Assembly: GCF_963676685.1 (NCBI RefSeq)
Contig: NC_092353.1
Location: 7,964,207 to 8,028,206 of the forward strand
Length of the DNA: 64,000 nucleotides
Reading direction: 5' to 3'
Source of the DNA: Mytilus edulis
Taxonomy: Eukaryota > Mollusca > Bivalvia > Mytilida > Mytilidae
Made by a program: the position numbers and the translations under genes
The notes under the pieces: generated by a model
What the model was told of the DNA's origin: nothing
Database searches by the model: none
Seen by the model: the letters and a program-made list of their open reading frames with translations, nothing else
Shown: one piece after another, positions 35,401-47,469 of the stretch
Layout: each line of letters opens with the position of its first letter
How positions within the stretch are numbered: position 1 is the first letter of the stretch

Positions 35401-36579
35401 TACCGGAATATTTGGGAATTCTCGAACTCTGCTTATTAGTTCATTTAGCTTAGACCTGTCATCTTTAAAAACCATAGACAATTACAACTATTAAATATAC
35501 CACGTTAGCGGCATAGTATCCTCAAAAATAAAGAGCCGTCAAAATTGAGAGGATAGAGTCAATCGGTAGAAACTTTAAAAACACATCATACATCATCTTG
35601 TTCATAGTGATTTGTCTGCTAAGACAAAAGACCGATGTTCGTAAATCGTTTTCAAAATATTGTAGTGTCTAAGATAAAATTATACTGTAATGAATGAGTT
35701 TAAGTCTGAAAAATTAGCAGACTTTTATCAATTATTAGTAATGAGGCTTTCTTCTTTTGATGTACAAAACGTAGGGTTAAACATAATTCGTACTTTGAAG
35801 CTTTGTGACACGAATGGTTCTGACCAAAGACAAATTATTATTTGCATACATAAGCAGTTGTCTATAGAAGGGCTTGTTTTTCAACTCATAATTTTAACCC
35901 TTATAATATGATTTTCTCTTGAAAATTTGATCAAAACATGATGTTAAAAAATTAAATGGTTTTCATTAGGTGTTTTGTTACGTCAAAAACGTAGGGTAAA
36001 TATTTTAAAACTTATTTTTTGTATATTTGGTCAAATGTATGAATCTTTTAAGGAGATTTAACAGTAGCACCTCACCTTGCCATTTCTCGACAAAAAGGAC
36101 TAAAATAAATTATATCGCTGTTCAAGGTCAATATATTTGTAATTATGAAGCTGCTATATAATTATTTTTATTATACTTTCAAAAATAATATTGTTATTAA
36201 TACATCGCAAAGAAGATTTTCTTCATAAAAATATACACATTTACAGGACCTTTCATGGGAGGTATTACAACTTCTTATAGTAGAATATTTCAATCAATTA
36301 ACACTGAGCACAATAGTATGTATTCTAATGTGTTGTGTTATACTAGAATTGTATGAGAAAATACTACTTGCTTAAATACAATTGGTCTTTGTAAGATAGA
36401 AGATTTCAGATCCAGTATTAATCTTTTAAAGTACCTTGTATAGCTAGTTCACTTGTTACAATACAATGTTTGAACCTATTCATAATCATAGTTAACTCAC
36501 CGCACTCGTGGTAAGGTGGTATGATACATCTAGCAATATAGCAACAGCTAGCCAGTAGTATTATAAAAAGGTATTTCAT
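32411..36579 (-). CDS. NPC2-like secreted lipid-binding protein (ML domain), gene 2
   Basis: Four minus-strand exons: 36501-36579, 34547-34678, 33791-34008 and 32411-32497, with GT/AG borders and intron phases 1, 1, 0, the same as gene 1. The product has 171 residues. MKYLFIILLASCCYIARC is the signal peptide. The ML domain keeps six family cysteines (26, 45, 54, 114, 121, 162) and the landmarks VVHGIVNG, LTVKWEIRDDQ and CIKIPVEIV. Sequons are at Asn 67 and 122. Gene 1 has C-G after the first domain cysteine; here it is C-D. The two proteins share the long loop with GEEGVRFNGV / GEDGVRFLGV and clearly arose by duplication. Introns here are longer (about 1.8 kb for intron 1) and intron 3 holds a 124-bp tandem duplication. 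Expected to be secreted or lysosomal; ligand unknown. Confidence 0.92.
33223..33468 (+). repeat. 124-bp tandem duplication in intron 3 of NPC2-like gene 2
   Basis: Two adjacent units (33223 and 33347 starts) share ATAATAATCGTGAAAAATTA and GGTAAAACAGACGTTATTTT with only a few differences, so the duplication is recent. Confidence 0.85.
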
Positions 36580-36599
36580 ATTAACTATACACCGGTATA

Positions 36600-37290
36600 A
36601 AATTCAAATGATCAGAAATCAGAATTATTTAACAATAACCATGATCACAAATATATACTACTACAAACAATGGGCTGATTTGTTGTACCAATTGACTTTT
36701 CGTAATTGTATGGTCCCATATTCGGTTAAAAAGTCAAGTTCTGCTTATCATGTTTGCAACAACAGAGCTCGTACGATGTTTGTAATCTTTACTTTCAGAT
36801 AAGCTGTAACAGTGCAAAACAGTTTTAAAAACTTAAGCTGAATATTAAGTGTGCATGTATGCGTGAAGTGATATTATAATTGAAGTATTCCATTATTTCA
36901 AAAAGACACTGACGTGCTTTTTAACTGAATGAAATACAATAAAAAGCATGATGTTTTGATACTTTTGCTAGTGAATATTCGTTTATATCATACTTATTGT
37001 AAGTGATGCTATTGTCATATTTATCAATCATCTCTTTGCAAAACTTTTATTTTCTACCCCAGGAATTTTGCCATTTATAAAAAAAAGGGATAATTTATTA
37101 AAAAAAAAACTACCATTCAGGGGCAAAACCACAAAACAGTTTGTCGAATTTAAATGTATAAATAGTGAATTATGCTGATCACTTTTTTCGTTAACTTTTT
37201 TATTTTGCTCATTCAAGTTTCAAGATAACATAATACAAAATTATGATAATATGGACATAGGTTTTTCTGCTACAACAACAGCAGTATACA
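36600..37290. other. No gene seen upstream of NPC2-like gene 2
   Basis: AT-rich sequence. A TATATA-type stretch near 36646-36652 lies about 65 bp before the ATG at 36579 and could serve as its promoter; weak evidence. Confidence 0.3.
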
Positions 37291-37294
37291 TTCT

Positions 37295-37540
37295 TAACAC
37301 AGCTTCTATGACGGGTGCCACATGTGGAGCAGGATCTGCTTACCCTTTCGGAGCACCTGAGATCACCCCTAGTTTTTGGTGGGGTTCGTGTTTTTTATTC
37401 TTTGGTTTCTTTGTTGTGTTATGTGTACTATTGTTTGTCTGTTTGTCTGTTTGTCTTCATTTTTAGCCATGGCGTTGTCAGTTTATTGTCGATTTAAGAG
37501 TTTGACTGTCATTTTGGTATCTTTCGTCCTTCTTTTCTAT
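37295..37540 (+). repeat. RT tail A, solo copy
   Basis: Contains GGTGCCACATGTGGAGCAGG and AGCCATGGCGTTGTCAGTTT. A run of 15 G residues follows at 37593-37607. Confidence 0.75.
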
Positions 37541-37834
37541 GATATTAAAGAGAATAGTCCAAGAATGAAAAAAATATAATCGATGTTTAAAAGGGGGGGG
37601 GGGGGGGTAACTTTAAAACAAAATGTATTATTTTCCTCAATTTTTTAGTGAAGAACTTGTTAACAAGTGCTGATAATTTTGCAAATAGTATTTATACCTA
37701 GCTCCAATGCTAAGGCGAAGTGAAACGAAATAGTTAAAAACCTTAAGTCTACATAAAAAAAAAGTTTACTTTGATTAATCCCCGTGAAATTAAAAAAAAA
37801 TCATAAGGGGTTCCGTGACACTCGTGATTATATA

Positions 37835-37960
37835 AAAAAAAGAAGATGTGGTATGATTGCCAATGAGACAACTATCCACAAAAAGGTAAAAAGCCAAACA
37901 AGTACAAAGTTGAAGAGCATTGAGGACCAAAAATTCCAAAAAGTTGTGCATAAACAAACT
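37835..37960 (+). repeat. Fused fragments of R1 and the SINE-like repeat
   Basis: AAGATGTGGTATGATTGCCA (start of R1) passes into GTTGAAGAGCATTGAGGACC (SINE-like family) within 70 bp. Confidence 0.55.
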
Positions 37961-37979
37961 TCTGTCCAAATTTTATAAA

Positions 37980-39500
37980 ATTCCATAAAGTTTTTACAAA
38001 CTAATTTGAAGTAATTCTTTTCCTTCTTAACATTTAACTGAAAAGGGTTATTGTTGCGATGTAGAATTCAAAGCAAATATATAGTTACATCAAGAGCATA
38101 AAATCACTTTTCGTATGTAAATTAGATTAATAAACAAATATATTTTAGTACAGTAAAATGTTACTGCATTCAATCACAACAACTTAAACTAAATTAAGGC
38201 TGTAAAATAAAAAAAACAAAAAATACTGATCTGTATCCCTCATGGATAAGTTCGAAGAGTAGTTTGAATAACGTCAAATTATTTTTAGTATAGTGTACAA
38301 AAAAAAATCACACCATTGCAGACAGTAGCATTTGCTGCAGTTCTTCAGATGAATAATCAATATTTTTCAAGAAATAAATGAGCCAAATTTGAGATAATGA
38401 TACAGGGTCCCTTAATTTGCAAAAAACAATTCGTTTAAATCTTAATTTCATATTATAATCAAATAATATTCCCCGTACTATGTTTTACGTTTCCTTTTAA
38501 AAGACAACCTAAAAAATAACAATGAAGAAATTGATAATTGGTTATGCTCTAAAAGAGTTGTAACTGCAAAGAAATGGAGGACTGAGATGCAAACTTCTTC
38601 CTTACCTGGATATTAACGAGACCGCACAGCTGAATTGTACGAATCCTCAGATGAAGTTAAAAAAGGAAATTATCCAACACTATGTGACCCTTTACGAAAA
38701 TGCTGCATGCCAACAGAGTTATAATCGTTATATTCATGAAAGCATACTAGAGCAAAGGACAAAACATTGAATAATTTGTATCAGAAACATGATTAAATAG
38801 TAATACGTGCATATCCAGACATGCAGAAAAACCTGAAAGTGTTTATAAAGATATTTTATAAAAGGCTTAAACCCAGACATCAATAGTTTTGATATATTAT
38901 CAAACCGTGAACATTCGGGGAAATTTCCACAAATAACAGAGGAATGCAATAATACATGTATTTGATTTGAAATGGAGTGGAAGAGGAAATCGAAGGAATT
39001 TTCAACTATGGGGAGGAAAATGAAAGGACCAGGGTAAGAGAACATTACAGAAATTTGAGTACAACGGACGGTATGCACATTATCAGCTGTTGTTTTATTA
39101 GACTGTGTATCGATTGTGGACGGATAAATGAAGTATTGAAAAAGGACGTTTATCCAATACCTCGAAAAGACGAAATGTTCGGCGCTCTAAATAAGTCAAT
39201 ATATATATATATCTAAATAAAACATTCCAATATTTCCGGATAGTGCATATATTATTTAATACTCACAAGTACTTTCATGTTTTACAACAATCTTCAGGTG
39301 AAAGGCGAATAATTGTAACCATGAGACGGTAGTTAAGTACGTTACGTCATAACACAATTACAAAAGGGAGATAAACGTTCTAAAGTAAAATATGGAAAGC
39401 CAATTGTAACGCTATTGAAAGCCTAATGCGCATTTAATTTTGGTTTGAATTTGGTTATAAAATATTGTTCCTTTATGGATCTTCTAATGTCACATTCTAC
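37980..39500. other. No gene seen; AT-rich with (AT)n near 39197-39212
   Basis: The longest open frame (38734-39078, minus) has no splice context or recognisable motif and is not called. Confidence 0.4.
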
Positions 39501-39507
39501 ATTAATT

Positions 39508-39873
39508 TTATAGAACGGGAAAAATTTTAAAAAGCCCTTTACCACAACAATCTAAATATTCACTAAGAGGGATTTTCCTATATTGCGGCTGTCGGATGTG
39601 TTGTCGATGAATGCATGTTCTTTCCACTACACTATTACCAGTTTGTCCGATGTAAATTTCTTTGCAGCCGCAGCATTCAATGCAGTAAATCAAATTTTCA
39701 CTTTTACACGTCATGTTTGTATTGGCATATATCGTTTGTCCACATTTTGTCTTAAGTTCGCTTCCGATATATATGTATATGCACATGTACCACAACGAGA
39801 ATCTGTACATTTCGACATCTTGAATTGTTTTTTCCATTCGGTTGGTTCGAACTTGGCACTGGTCAATAGACAT
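39508..39873 (-). mobile_element. Penelope-like element remnant: GIY-YIG domain
   Basis: The open frame carries KTKCGQTIYANTNMTCKSEN then LIYCIECCGCKEIYIGQTGN, the two halves of a GIY-YIG endonuclease core, and downstream R and H residues (VVERTCIHRQHI). This domain follows the reverse transcriptase in most Penelope-like retroelements. No RT remains here. The sequence differs from the copy at 40655-41657, so it is another lineage. Confidence 0.7.
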
Positions 39874-39909
39874 TTTAAGTTCTTAGGAAATATTGGACTT
39901 TTTTATTAA

Positions 39910-40195
39910 GATATATTTGACCTACCGAATTAGACTATTTACCGGATTTGTAATCACATAAGCAACACGATGGGTGCCACATGTGGAGCAGGATCTGCTT
40001 ACCCTTCCGGAGCACCTAAGATCACCCCTAGTTTTTGGTGGGGTTCGTGTTGTTTATTCTTTAGTTTTCTATGTTGTGTCATGTGTACTATTGTTTTTCT
40101 GTTTGTCGTTTTCATTTTTAGCCATGGCGTTGTCAATTTGTTTTAGATTTATGAGTTTGACTGTCCCTTTGGTATCTTTCGTCCCTCTTTTATCT
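39910..40195 (+). repeat. RT tail A, solo copy
   Basis: Begins GACCTACCGAATTAGACTAT and continues through GGTGCCACATGTGGAGCAGG, matching 27590-27825. A (TA)n run follows at 40219-40244. Confidence 0.75.
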
Positions 40196-40248
40196 ATACT
40201 CAAGACTTTTAACAATTCGATATATATATATATATATATATATAACAA

Positions 40249-40643
40249 GTCAAAAAGGGTACAACATCACCATTAAATCACTACAAAATGAACAAATATT
40301 AGATATTTCGGATAACAGATATCCTTCTTCTATAATAGCACGATGTCAAATGAATTATGTCAGTATATTCAAATTGAGACAATATCAAAATCTTGAAAGT
40401 ATATACAATTTAAGCGGACACCACAGACGCTGGTACAACTGTAAAATTTCCAAACACGGCGTAAAGATTACAAAGATATGCCAAATAAAAATAGTTATTT
40501 GCGATGTGATCTGGCACAACTCTAAATTGCCAAAGGTTGTGACAGTTTAGATGTTATAACTGCATGGAGGGCAGTCCTCAAACAAACAAAAATCAAAAAT
40601 GCCCAAACTGATCCAAGTTGGTATAATATCTCAAATTTGACAA
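40249..40643 (+). repeat. Left arm of an inverted repeat flanking a Penelope-like element
   Basis: Reverse complement of 42875-43263 with few differences. Both arms contain the same 66-codon open frame (MNYVSIFKLRQYQNLESIYN here), which may be part of the element. Confidence 0.75.
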
Positions 40644-40654
40644 TGGATTGACAA

Positions 40655-41657
40655 AAACTGGATGATTTCATCAGACATGCAAACAACGCCTATCATTCAA
40701 TTAAATTTACGTATGAAATTTCCGACTCTAAAATATCTTTTTTAGTCACAACCACATCTATAAAGGACGGTGTCATATCAACAGACCTCTACTGTAAACC
40801 CAGAGATAAACATCAGTACCTTTCTCCCCAAAGCTGTCACCCCAAACACTGTACAAAAAGTATCCCGTACAGTCAAGCTCTCAGAGTAAAGCGAATTTGC
40901 TCCTCTGAGGAGGCTGTCACGAAACGGTTACAGGAACTTCGCGTATTTTTGACAAAACGAAGCTACAAGAAATTGGACATAGATAAGGGGTTTGCGGGCG
41001 CTGACAACAACAGCCGCAATGACCTCTTACAGTACAAACGGAAGAGGCACAGCAAGATAGTCCCGTTTGTTCTAACATACAATCCAGCCTTCACTAACCT
41101 TTCACGTTTGATCCGTGCCAATTGGCAAATTATTGCCGAACACACTAAATTATTTAAGATTTTTCCCAATCCTCCTGTCTTAGCTTTTCGGAGACCAGCA
41201 ATTCTGAAAGACTTATTTGTAAGAGCTGACGTCTCCTCAAATAAAAGCTGTTCAATTGCAGGATGGTGCAAGTCATGTGGTAACAGACGTTGTCTGACTT
41301 GTCAACAAATACTAAATACTCAAACATTTACTTGCCACTCGACTGGGTCTGTGTACACTATATTTTGCAATGTAACTTGCAAAACCCAGAATGTTGTATA
41401 CCTCCTTCAGTGTCGATGTGGCATGCAGTATGTTGGCGAGACAGAGCAACCATTCAACAAACGCATTAATGGACGACATACCCGTAAGTCGTCATTTGAT
41501 ATCACCTGGGCACGCCCAAGCTGATCTCAAAAACCTTACCATCACAATCATAGACCACAACGAGGGTTGGTCGAAGGTCGACAGAGTCGCTTGGGAAAGA
41601 TTTTGGATAAGACAGTTGAGGACAGTTTCCCCAAAGGGCATAAATGAAAAAACATAG
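40655..41657 (+). mobile_element. Penelope-like retroelement: RT C-terminus and GIY-YIG endonuclease
   Basis: An open frame from about 40655 to 41524 reads KLDDFIRHANNAYHSIKFTY, STDLYCKPRDKHQYLSPQSC and HPKHCTKSIPYSQALRVKRI, typical of the end of the Penelope reverse transcriptase. It then has a Cys-rich linker (CKSCGNRRCLTCQQ) and the GIY-YIG motif (VVYLLQCRCGMQYVGETEQP). A frameshift near 41480 moves the rest (RHLISPGHAQADLKNLTI, WERFWIRQLRTVSPKGINEK) to another frame. The catalytic part of the RT is missing upstream, where a stop and the left inverted-repeat arm begin. The copy is inactive. Confidence 0.82.
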
Positions 41658-42477
41658 AATGAGTCACTCATTTTACTGTCATCACTTGATTTAAAAAAAA
41701 AACAACAGCTTAAATTACAGGGCTCCATTCATTTGGGATGGATGTATAAGTACTATAACGTAACCACGTTCAATTATTTTATCTTACTAGATAAAACTTA
41801 TTTTTCTAACCATTATTCAATTGCTATTCGTTTGGGAGGCTTAAATATGTAGTTTCTGTTGCAATTGCCCTACCGTTGTATTCCGCTAATGTACTCAGCA
41901 GATAGATAACCATACAGTTAACACCGTTGCTCATATTAAAGTTTATTCCTAATTATGGCATGAATGTATATAGACAACTGTGTATGCAGTTAAAAAGCTG
42001 CAACAAGAATGAAAATACCATATAATATTTAGAAAGGCTATTATATTGAACCAAAAATCCAACAATAAAGGTGTAATTTTCTTGCTTAAAATTGACATAG
42101 TTAAGCAAGTATAGTAGATACAAAAAACAGCATTTAACCACTTCAATATCAAATTTAATAGATGAATGTAATAAGTAATATTGAAACTAGACAAATGCTT
42201 TAGCATAAACACTAGAAATATAGCTCAGACGGGGTTACTTACTCAAAATATTATAGGAAAAATGAATGTTAATTCTTTGCTCTAGAACTTCATAATCAAC
42301 TTATTTGCATCAAAAATAAATATGCACATACAAAATATAAACCTTAGTAATAAATATTAAACTTACATAGTGGTTTGCCATAAACGGATGATAAAGCTAC
42401 AGCTCGATAAAGTTTAACATTGGTCCAATATCATTGTGGTTCACAATTCAAAACAGGAAACAAGATATCAACAAAAG

Positions 42478-42508
<31 letters not shown>

Positions 42509-42510
42509 AC
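42478..42510 (+). repeat. GTGAAA microsatellite
   Basis: Five units of AGTGAA in a row. Confidence 0.85.
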
Positions 42511-42560
42511 AACCACATAAAGGTCAAATGAAAGTAAACAATTAACGTTCTCAAAAATGA

Positions 42561-42870
42561 AATTAATTAATTACTGATAATAAATATGATATACAAACAA
42601 TACACTCCCCGTCTGATATGAAAAATATCACCAAAAAGAAAAAATATGACCTTCAAACATATAAACCCTCAAAAATTAGTTTAACTAACTTATAATGTCA
42701 AAAATACAGACAAAAACTCAATAATATCAGTCTTTTACAATGCTATACAAAAATGACACAAAAGAACAGTCTGTGTGATTGGTCGCACATAAACACGAAC
42801 TTGTCCATCTCTGATTGTTCTTACTCTAAATTAATTAACTACTGATAATAAATATGATATACAAACAGAA
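42561..42870 (+). repeat. Pair of 40-bp direct repeats 270 bp apart
   Basis: TACTGATAATAAATATGATA with shared flanks occurs near 42561 and 42831, next to the right inverted-repeat arm. Confidence 0.6.
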
Positions 42871-42874
42871 CACG

Positions 42875-43263
42875 TTGTCAAATTTGAGATATTATACCAA
42901 CTTGGATCGGTTTGGGCATTTTTGATTTGATTGTTTTGTGTGAGGACTGCCCTCCATGCAGTTATAACATCTAAACGGTCACAACCTTTGGCAATTTAGA
43001 GTTGTGCCAGTTTACATCGCAAATAACTATTTTTATTTGGCATATCTTTGTAATCTTTGCGCCGTGTTTGGAAATTTTAAAATTGTACCAGCGTCTGTGG
43101 TGTACGCTTAAATTGTATATGCTTTCAAGATTTTGATAGTGTCTCAATTTGAATATACTGACATAATTCATTTGACATCGTGCTATTATTGAAGAAGGAT
43201 ATCTGTTATCTAATATTTGTTCATTTTATAATTATTTAATGGTGATGTTGTACCCTTTTTGAC
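42875..43263 (-). repeat. Right arm of the inverted repeat flanking the Penelope-like element
   Basis: Mirror of 40249-40643, with MNYVSIFKLRHYQNLESIYN readable on the minus strand. Confidence 0.75.
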
Positions 43264-43316
43264 TTTTTATATATTATATTTTGCAGTGTACAGAATCATA
43301 TTACATGATCCAAGAT

Positions 43317-43405
43317 TAATCGTTGACTATTTATTCATATATAATGACTGAATAAATAGTCAACGATTAATATATATATACAATGACTGAATAAATAGTC
43401 AACGA
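43317..43405. repeat. Perfect palindrome with a tandem half copy
   Basis: TTAATCGTTGACTATTTATT is mirrored by AATAAATAGTCAACGATTAA (43317-43371); the right half recurs at 43382-43405. Confidence 0.75.
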
Positions 43406-44062
43406 TATATATATACGAGTCTAAATTGAAAACTACGTTCAAACCTATGATTGCGTTGGATAAAAACCGCAATTTTTATACCTGTGCATGTAAAACAAAT
43501 TTCGTTGTAGAAGGGTCTAAATACAGCACAAACAATATTTTCCAAAAGACCAAAAAAGTGAAAAAGTATATTTAAACAAAACGCATTTGACTAACAGGTC
43601 GAACAACTGATGTTCCTTAACCCTGCTGACTGCCATTGGCGATTGCCAAATAAAATTGATCACAAGATGTAACAAAATGGGTCTTGATATAAATTTAATA
43701 CTAAACAGAAAACAATTAACTTGTGGACACGATGTATATAAATAGATATGTGTCAATGATGCAATTGAGTACTTTTCATTGAAGCTGACAAAAAACTCAT
43801 CTTTTTCGGTGGTAATTATGCATTCAATGTTTTTTTATTTTTATTTTGCAACAGTGCTCCTTATGTTCCACCGTCTCATGGATACATTCCTTTCTTGATA
43901 ACCCTACCCTCGTTTGTATCGACGAAAGCATATTTTGTTTCTATATATTTCTTTCTATGATCAACAAGTGATAAGAAAATGTCTTCATTAGATTGTCAGT
44001 GTCCTTCAGACACTTGTCCAAAACAAGAAAATCATAGAATACATATCATTTAATTTCACATT

Positions 44063-44232
44063 CAGATATATTGATGATGTCCTTTCAATTAACAATTCCA
44101 ACTTTTCTAATTGGTATATCCTCCTGAACTAGTATTATAGAAACAACATGCACGCCTTCTGCTGCCTCATTTTTAGACTTCTACCTGGACTTTGACATCA
44201 GCGGTTATCTTTATACAGAGTCCGCATACATA
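44063..44232 (+). mobile_element. Reverse-transcriptase relic (family B), part before the Helitron
   Basis: The plus strand reads FTFRYIDDVLSINNSNFSNW (YIDD catalytic box), then after a break the segment ending DFDISGYLYTESAY. The Helitron starts right after it. Confidence 0.65.
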
Positions 44233-45827
44233 TCTATACTATAAAACGAGAAGACCTAATTTATGTGTCGCTTTTCTTCCTTCCACAATAAATCGATCAT
44301 CAAGCCTCTGTGTCCTATAGGTACCATGCATAGTCGTATTTGTCATTCATTCTTATGACTATTCAGTTTGGGTTATTTTAGGAGAAAAACAAAAATAAAG
44401 GTGTCAGACCACCAATTAAAAATCCCTATCTGTTCAATCTAATTTGCCAATTTTCACCATACCTTTAAAGCCTTCTAACAAAATAACTGACCTTCAAACA
44501 GAGGTACTCCAAAACAAAAACCTGGTTTTCTGGAAATCTAAAATTAGTATACTATGGAGCGCATTAATTAATCCTCAATTTTTAATGCAATCTCATAGAC
44601 AAGTAAATTTTGGCTCAAAATGATCTAGATATATTTCTCTTTCACCAAAAGTTTCATTTCTGCAAATTTGTTGGTTAGTTTAAGTAAACAAGGACATCAA
44701 AAGCACTATTTTGTGTCAGAGTAGGGCTACTTTGAGTGAGTAATTGGTGGTCTGACACCTAAGGCGTCCGGATATTCATTCCGTCATCAGACCGACTTTT
44801 ATGTCAGACATGACTACCGGTTTTAACATTGAGAACCAATCGTATGATAGAGTGTTTTCCATATCGTGGTTTTTATATCGTAAGAACCACTACTATTATA
44901 CCTCGGTGTTAACTTACACAGTATGTTCATAAGTACTTGGAAGGGGACAGGACAATTATTTTTGAGTTTATCTGCATGTACTGTATACTATGATTAGAAT
45001 ACTTCTATAATATATCTCGACACTCTATATAATACAGCAGTGATCGCCATAAAGAAGAAACTTAGAATCATGAAGTTAATAGTGAATGGAAAATACACTT
45101 TAATATTTATAATATGGATATGTATGTTCATAGCAGCGACATAGAATGTATTATATGTCAATGTTCATAGTATACAGAAACGCGAAAATAATGGAATATA
45201 GCAGAAACCAAAATGATAACGGACTTTGAAAAAAGAGAGAGAGGGTTAAAACATATTGTCCTGTCTCCATGTACCTATATGACTTTTGATATCATTTCTT
45301 GAATTCTCCAGACATAAATATGTTTACAAAAATTCTTCCTAAAAGAGATAACATACTTTCAACCAAGCTTACAAGGCCCGCGATTTCGCTTTTAAGTCAA
45401 ACAGGACTTCTGGTTTTAATCTTGCACATAAATTTCATAAGAGTACTGTGGGACAGCACAATAAATATCGGGTTGATAGAGACTCTCTCTATAATGAAGC
45501 AGTGATCGTCTGTGAGAAACTTGAAACTGATAGTTAACAGCAAATACACTTTATTTATAGGATACGTATGTTCATAGTATACAGAAACGCGAAAATAATG
45601 GAATTTAACATAAAAAAAACAAAAATAACGGACCTTTGAACATGGGAGAGGGCTGAAACTGTTTCAAAGTACCTATGAATTTTGATACCTTTTCTGAAAT
45701 TCTCAAGACATGAACTCTTTTTCTGAAATTCTCCAGACACAAAATATTTTACAAAATTTCTCCCTACAACAGTATACATACTTTCAACCAAGCTCTAAAT
45801 TCTCGCGATTTCGCGGGTGTGTTCTAG
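44233..45827 (+). mobile_element. Non-autonomous Helitron
   Basis: The 1,595-bp element starts TCTATACTATAAAACGAG after a host A and ends CTAG before a host T, the A/T insertion rule of Helitrons. A GC-rich hairpin (CTCGCG-ATTT-CGCGGG, 45802-45817) lies 6 bases before CTAG, as expected for the 3' terminator. There are no terminal inverted repeats. No Rep/helicase frame is present. Inside, 45010-45395 and 45480-45815 are a diverged tandem duplication of the 3' part with a period of about 470 bp. Confidence 0.8.
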
Positions 45828-45949
45828 TAGCTACTTAAGATATCAAATCGTATTGCTAATTTATAGTAGGAAATATAGAAAACTCTGTTCATTCGGAACA
45901 AATCTTAATTTAAGTAGCATTACGTTGCGAAGAATCTATAACAAACAAG

Positions 45950-46790
45950 ACGGTTTTATTTTTGAAATTATCAATATCCCCAACTCACCTGTATATTAGA
46001 TATACATTTCCACCAACTCATTTGCTATTCAAGAGCTTACAGCTGATAATCAGACGTTGTAAAGCGTCACCATTGTCCGAGCAAAAAGTTGATGAACCAG
46101 GGTTAGATCAAAGAAATTTTTTTTCCTTTTTTTAAAAACAGTTCATTGGAATATATCAAGACGTTGTTAATAAATATTATGTATTAAATTCACTAATAAT
46201 ACTCGATGGTCTTAAAGGTCAGATTCTAGGTACTGAAGTTGTTTATCATCTTTATTACATGTTTTAGTGTTCTTTTACATGTCTTTGTAAATCATTACGT
46301 TTACTGTTTCGTCTATCTTTGGTATAATATCCATTTAATGTTGTTCTGTAGATATACATCCCAGCATTGTGTTAGTGTGCTATGGTAAATTTTTGTATTC
46401 TTGTCTTTCGTTTTTGGTTATGTTTTTTTTCTTTTTGGTTTTCTTTGTTGACCTTTTTGTTCGGTTTTATAGTGATTATAAGATTAAGAATGTTGACTGC
46501 TGTACCCCTTATTTTGACATTTATACCTATCATGTCTGTCTGTTTGTTTTGTTCACACATCGTTGTCAGTGTAATAGAATTTGTATGTGACTATCATACA
46601 AGTGAGAGGTTTAGATAGCTATAAAACCAGGTTTAATCCACCATTTTCTACATAAGAAAATCCCTTTACCAAGTAAGGAATATGACAGTTGTTAGCCATT
46701 TGTTTGATGTGTTTGACAGTTTAATTTTGCTATCTGATTGGGGATTTCACATTTTGAATTTTCCTGGGAGTTCGATACATTTGTTATTCT
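45950..46790 (+). mobile_element. Reverse-transcriptase relic (family B), part after the Helitron, with 3' tail
   Basis: KQDGFIFEIINIPNSPVY at 45955-45996 matches the next segment of the RT. The 3' non-coding part (46230-46620) parallels 12960-13190, and 46620-46790 is the tail found solo elsewhere (AGGAATATGACAGTTGTTAG). Confidence 0.65.
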
Positions 46791-47469
46791 AATTTTTAAA
46801 TCTCAAGGCAAAATAAGTGCCTCTTTGCAAACAGGGAAGTTATTTTCTTTGGACATTGTGTAAATGTACATGTGATCACAGAAGTTTAGTAAGATTCATC
46901 ACATATTATATGAAATTTCTTGCCGACATGTATGAAACACTCGATTCAACATGAATGCACACGTTTTGCAATACTTAGCATTATTTGAAAACAAAAGTAG
47001 GAGGGTGACAGATCTGAGAACAAACATATGATAACAACTCATCACTATTGAGCTCCTGGCCATATATGAAGTCATTCTGTTGATTGATTTGAGAAAAGTG
47101 TGACCAAATATTTTAAAGTCAATTCAACATATTGAAAATTTAAAGTAATAGAAAACAGGAGAAATCAAAAAGTGATCACACATAACGTTGAGCTGCTGAT
47201 TTTAATTTAAATTACTTCTGTTCATCAGATTCTGATAAATTTAAAAGACAATGTTTGTTGTACAGAGGGCTGAACAGACAGATAGATTGACAGACATACA
47301 AGGTGGTGGCACTTTTAGAGTTTATGTATAATGTTCTTGGCAGTCATATCATCAGAAAATAAAGAAGAATTGATATATTATATTTTTATTTAGTATTACT
47401 GCTAGTATCAATAACATGTTTGTTTCATGTACAAAGTTCACAACCAATGAATGAGTGTCACAACCATGT

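Noticed and set aside
35690-35911. 73-residue plus-strand ORF in intron 1 of NPC2-like gene 2
   Set aside because: No recognisable domain and no support from flanking signals.
38734-39078. 114-residue minus-strand ORF
   Set aside because: No motif, no splice context and AT-rich random-like composition.
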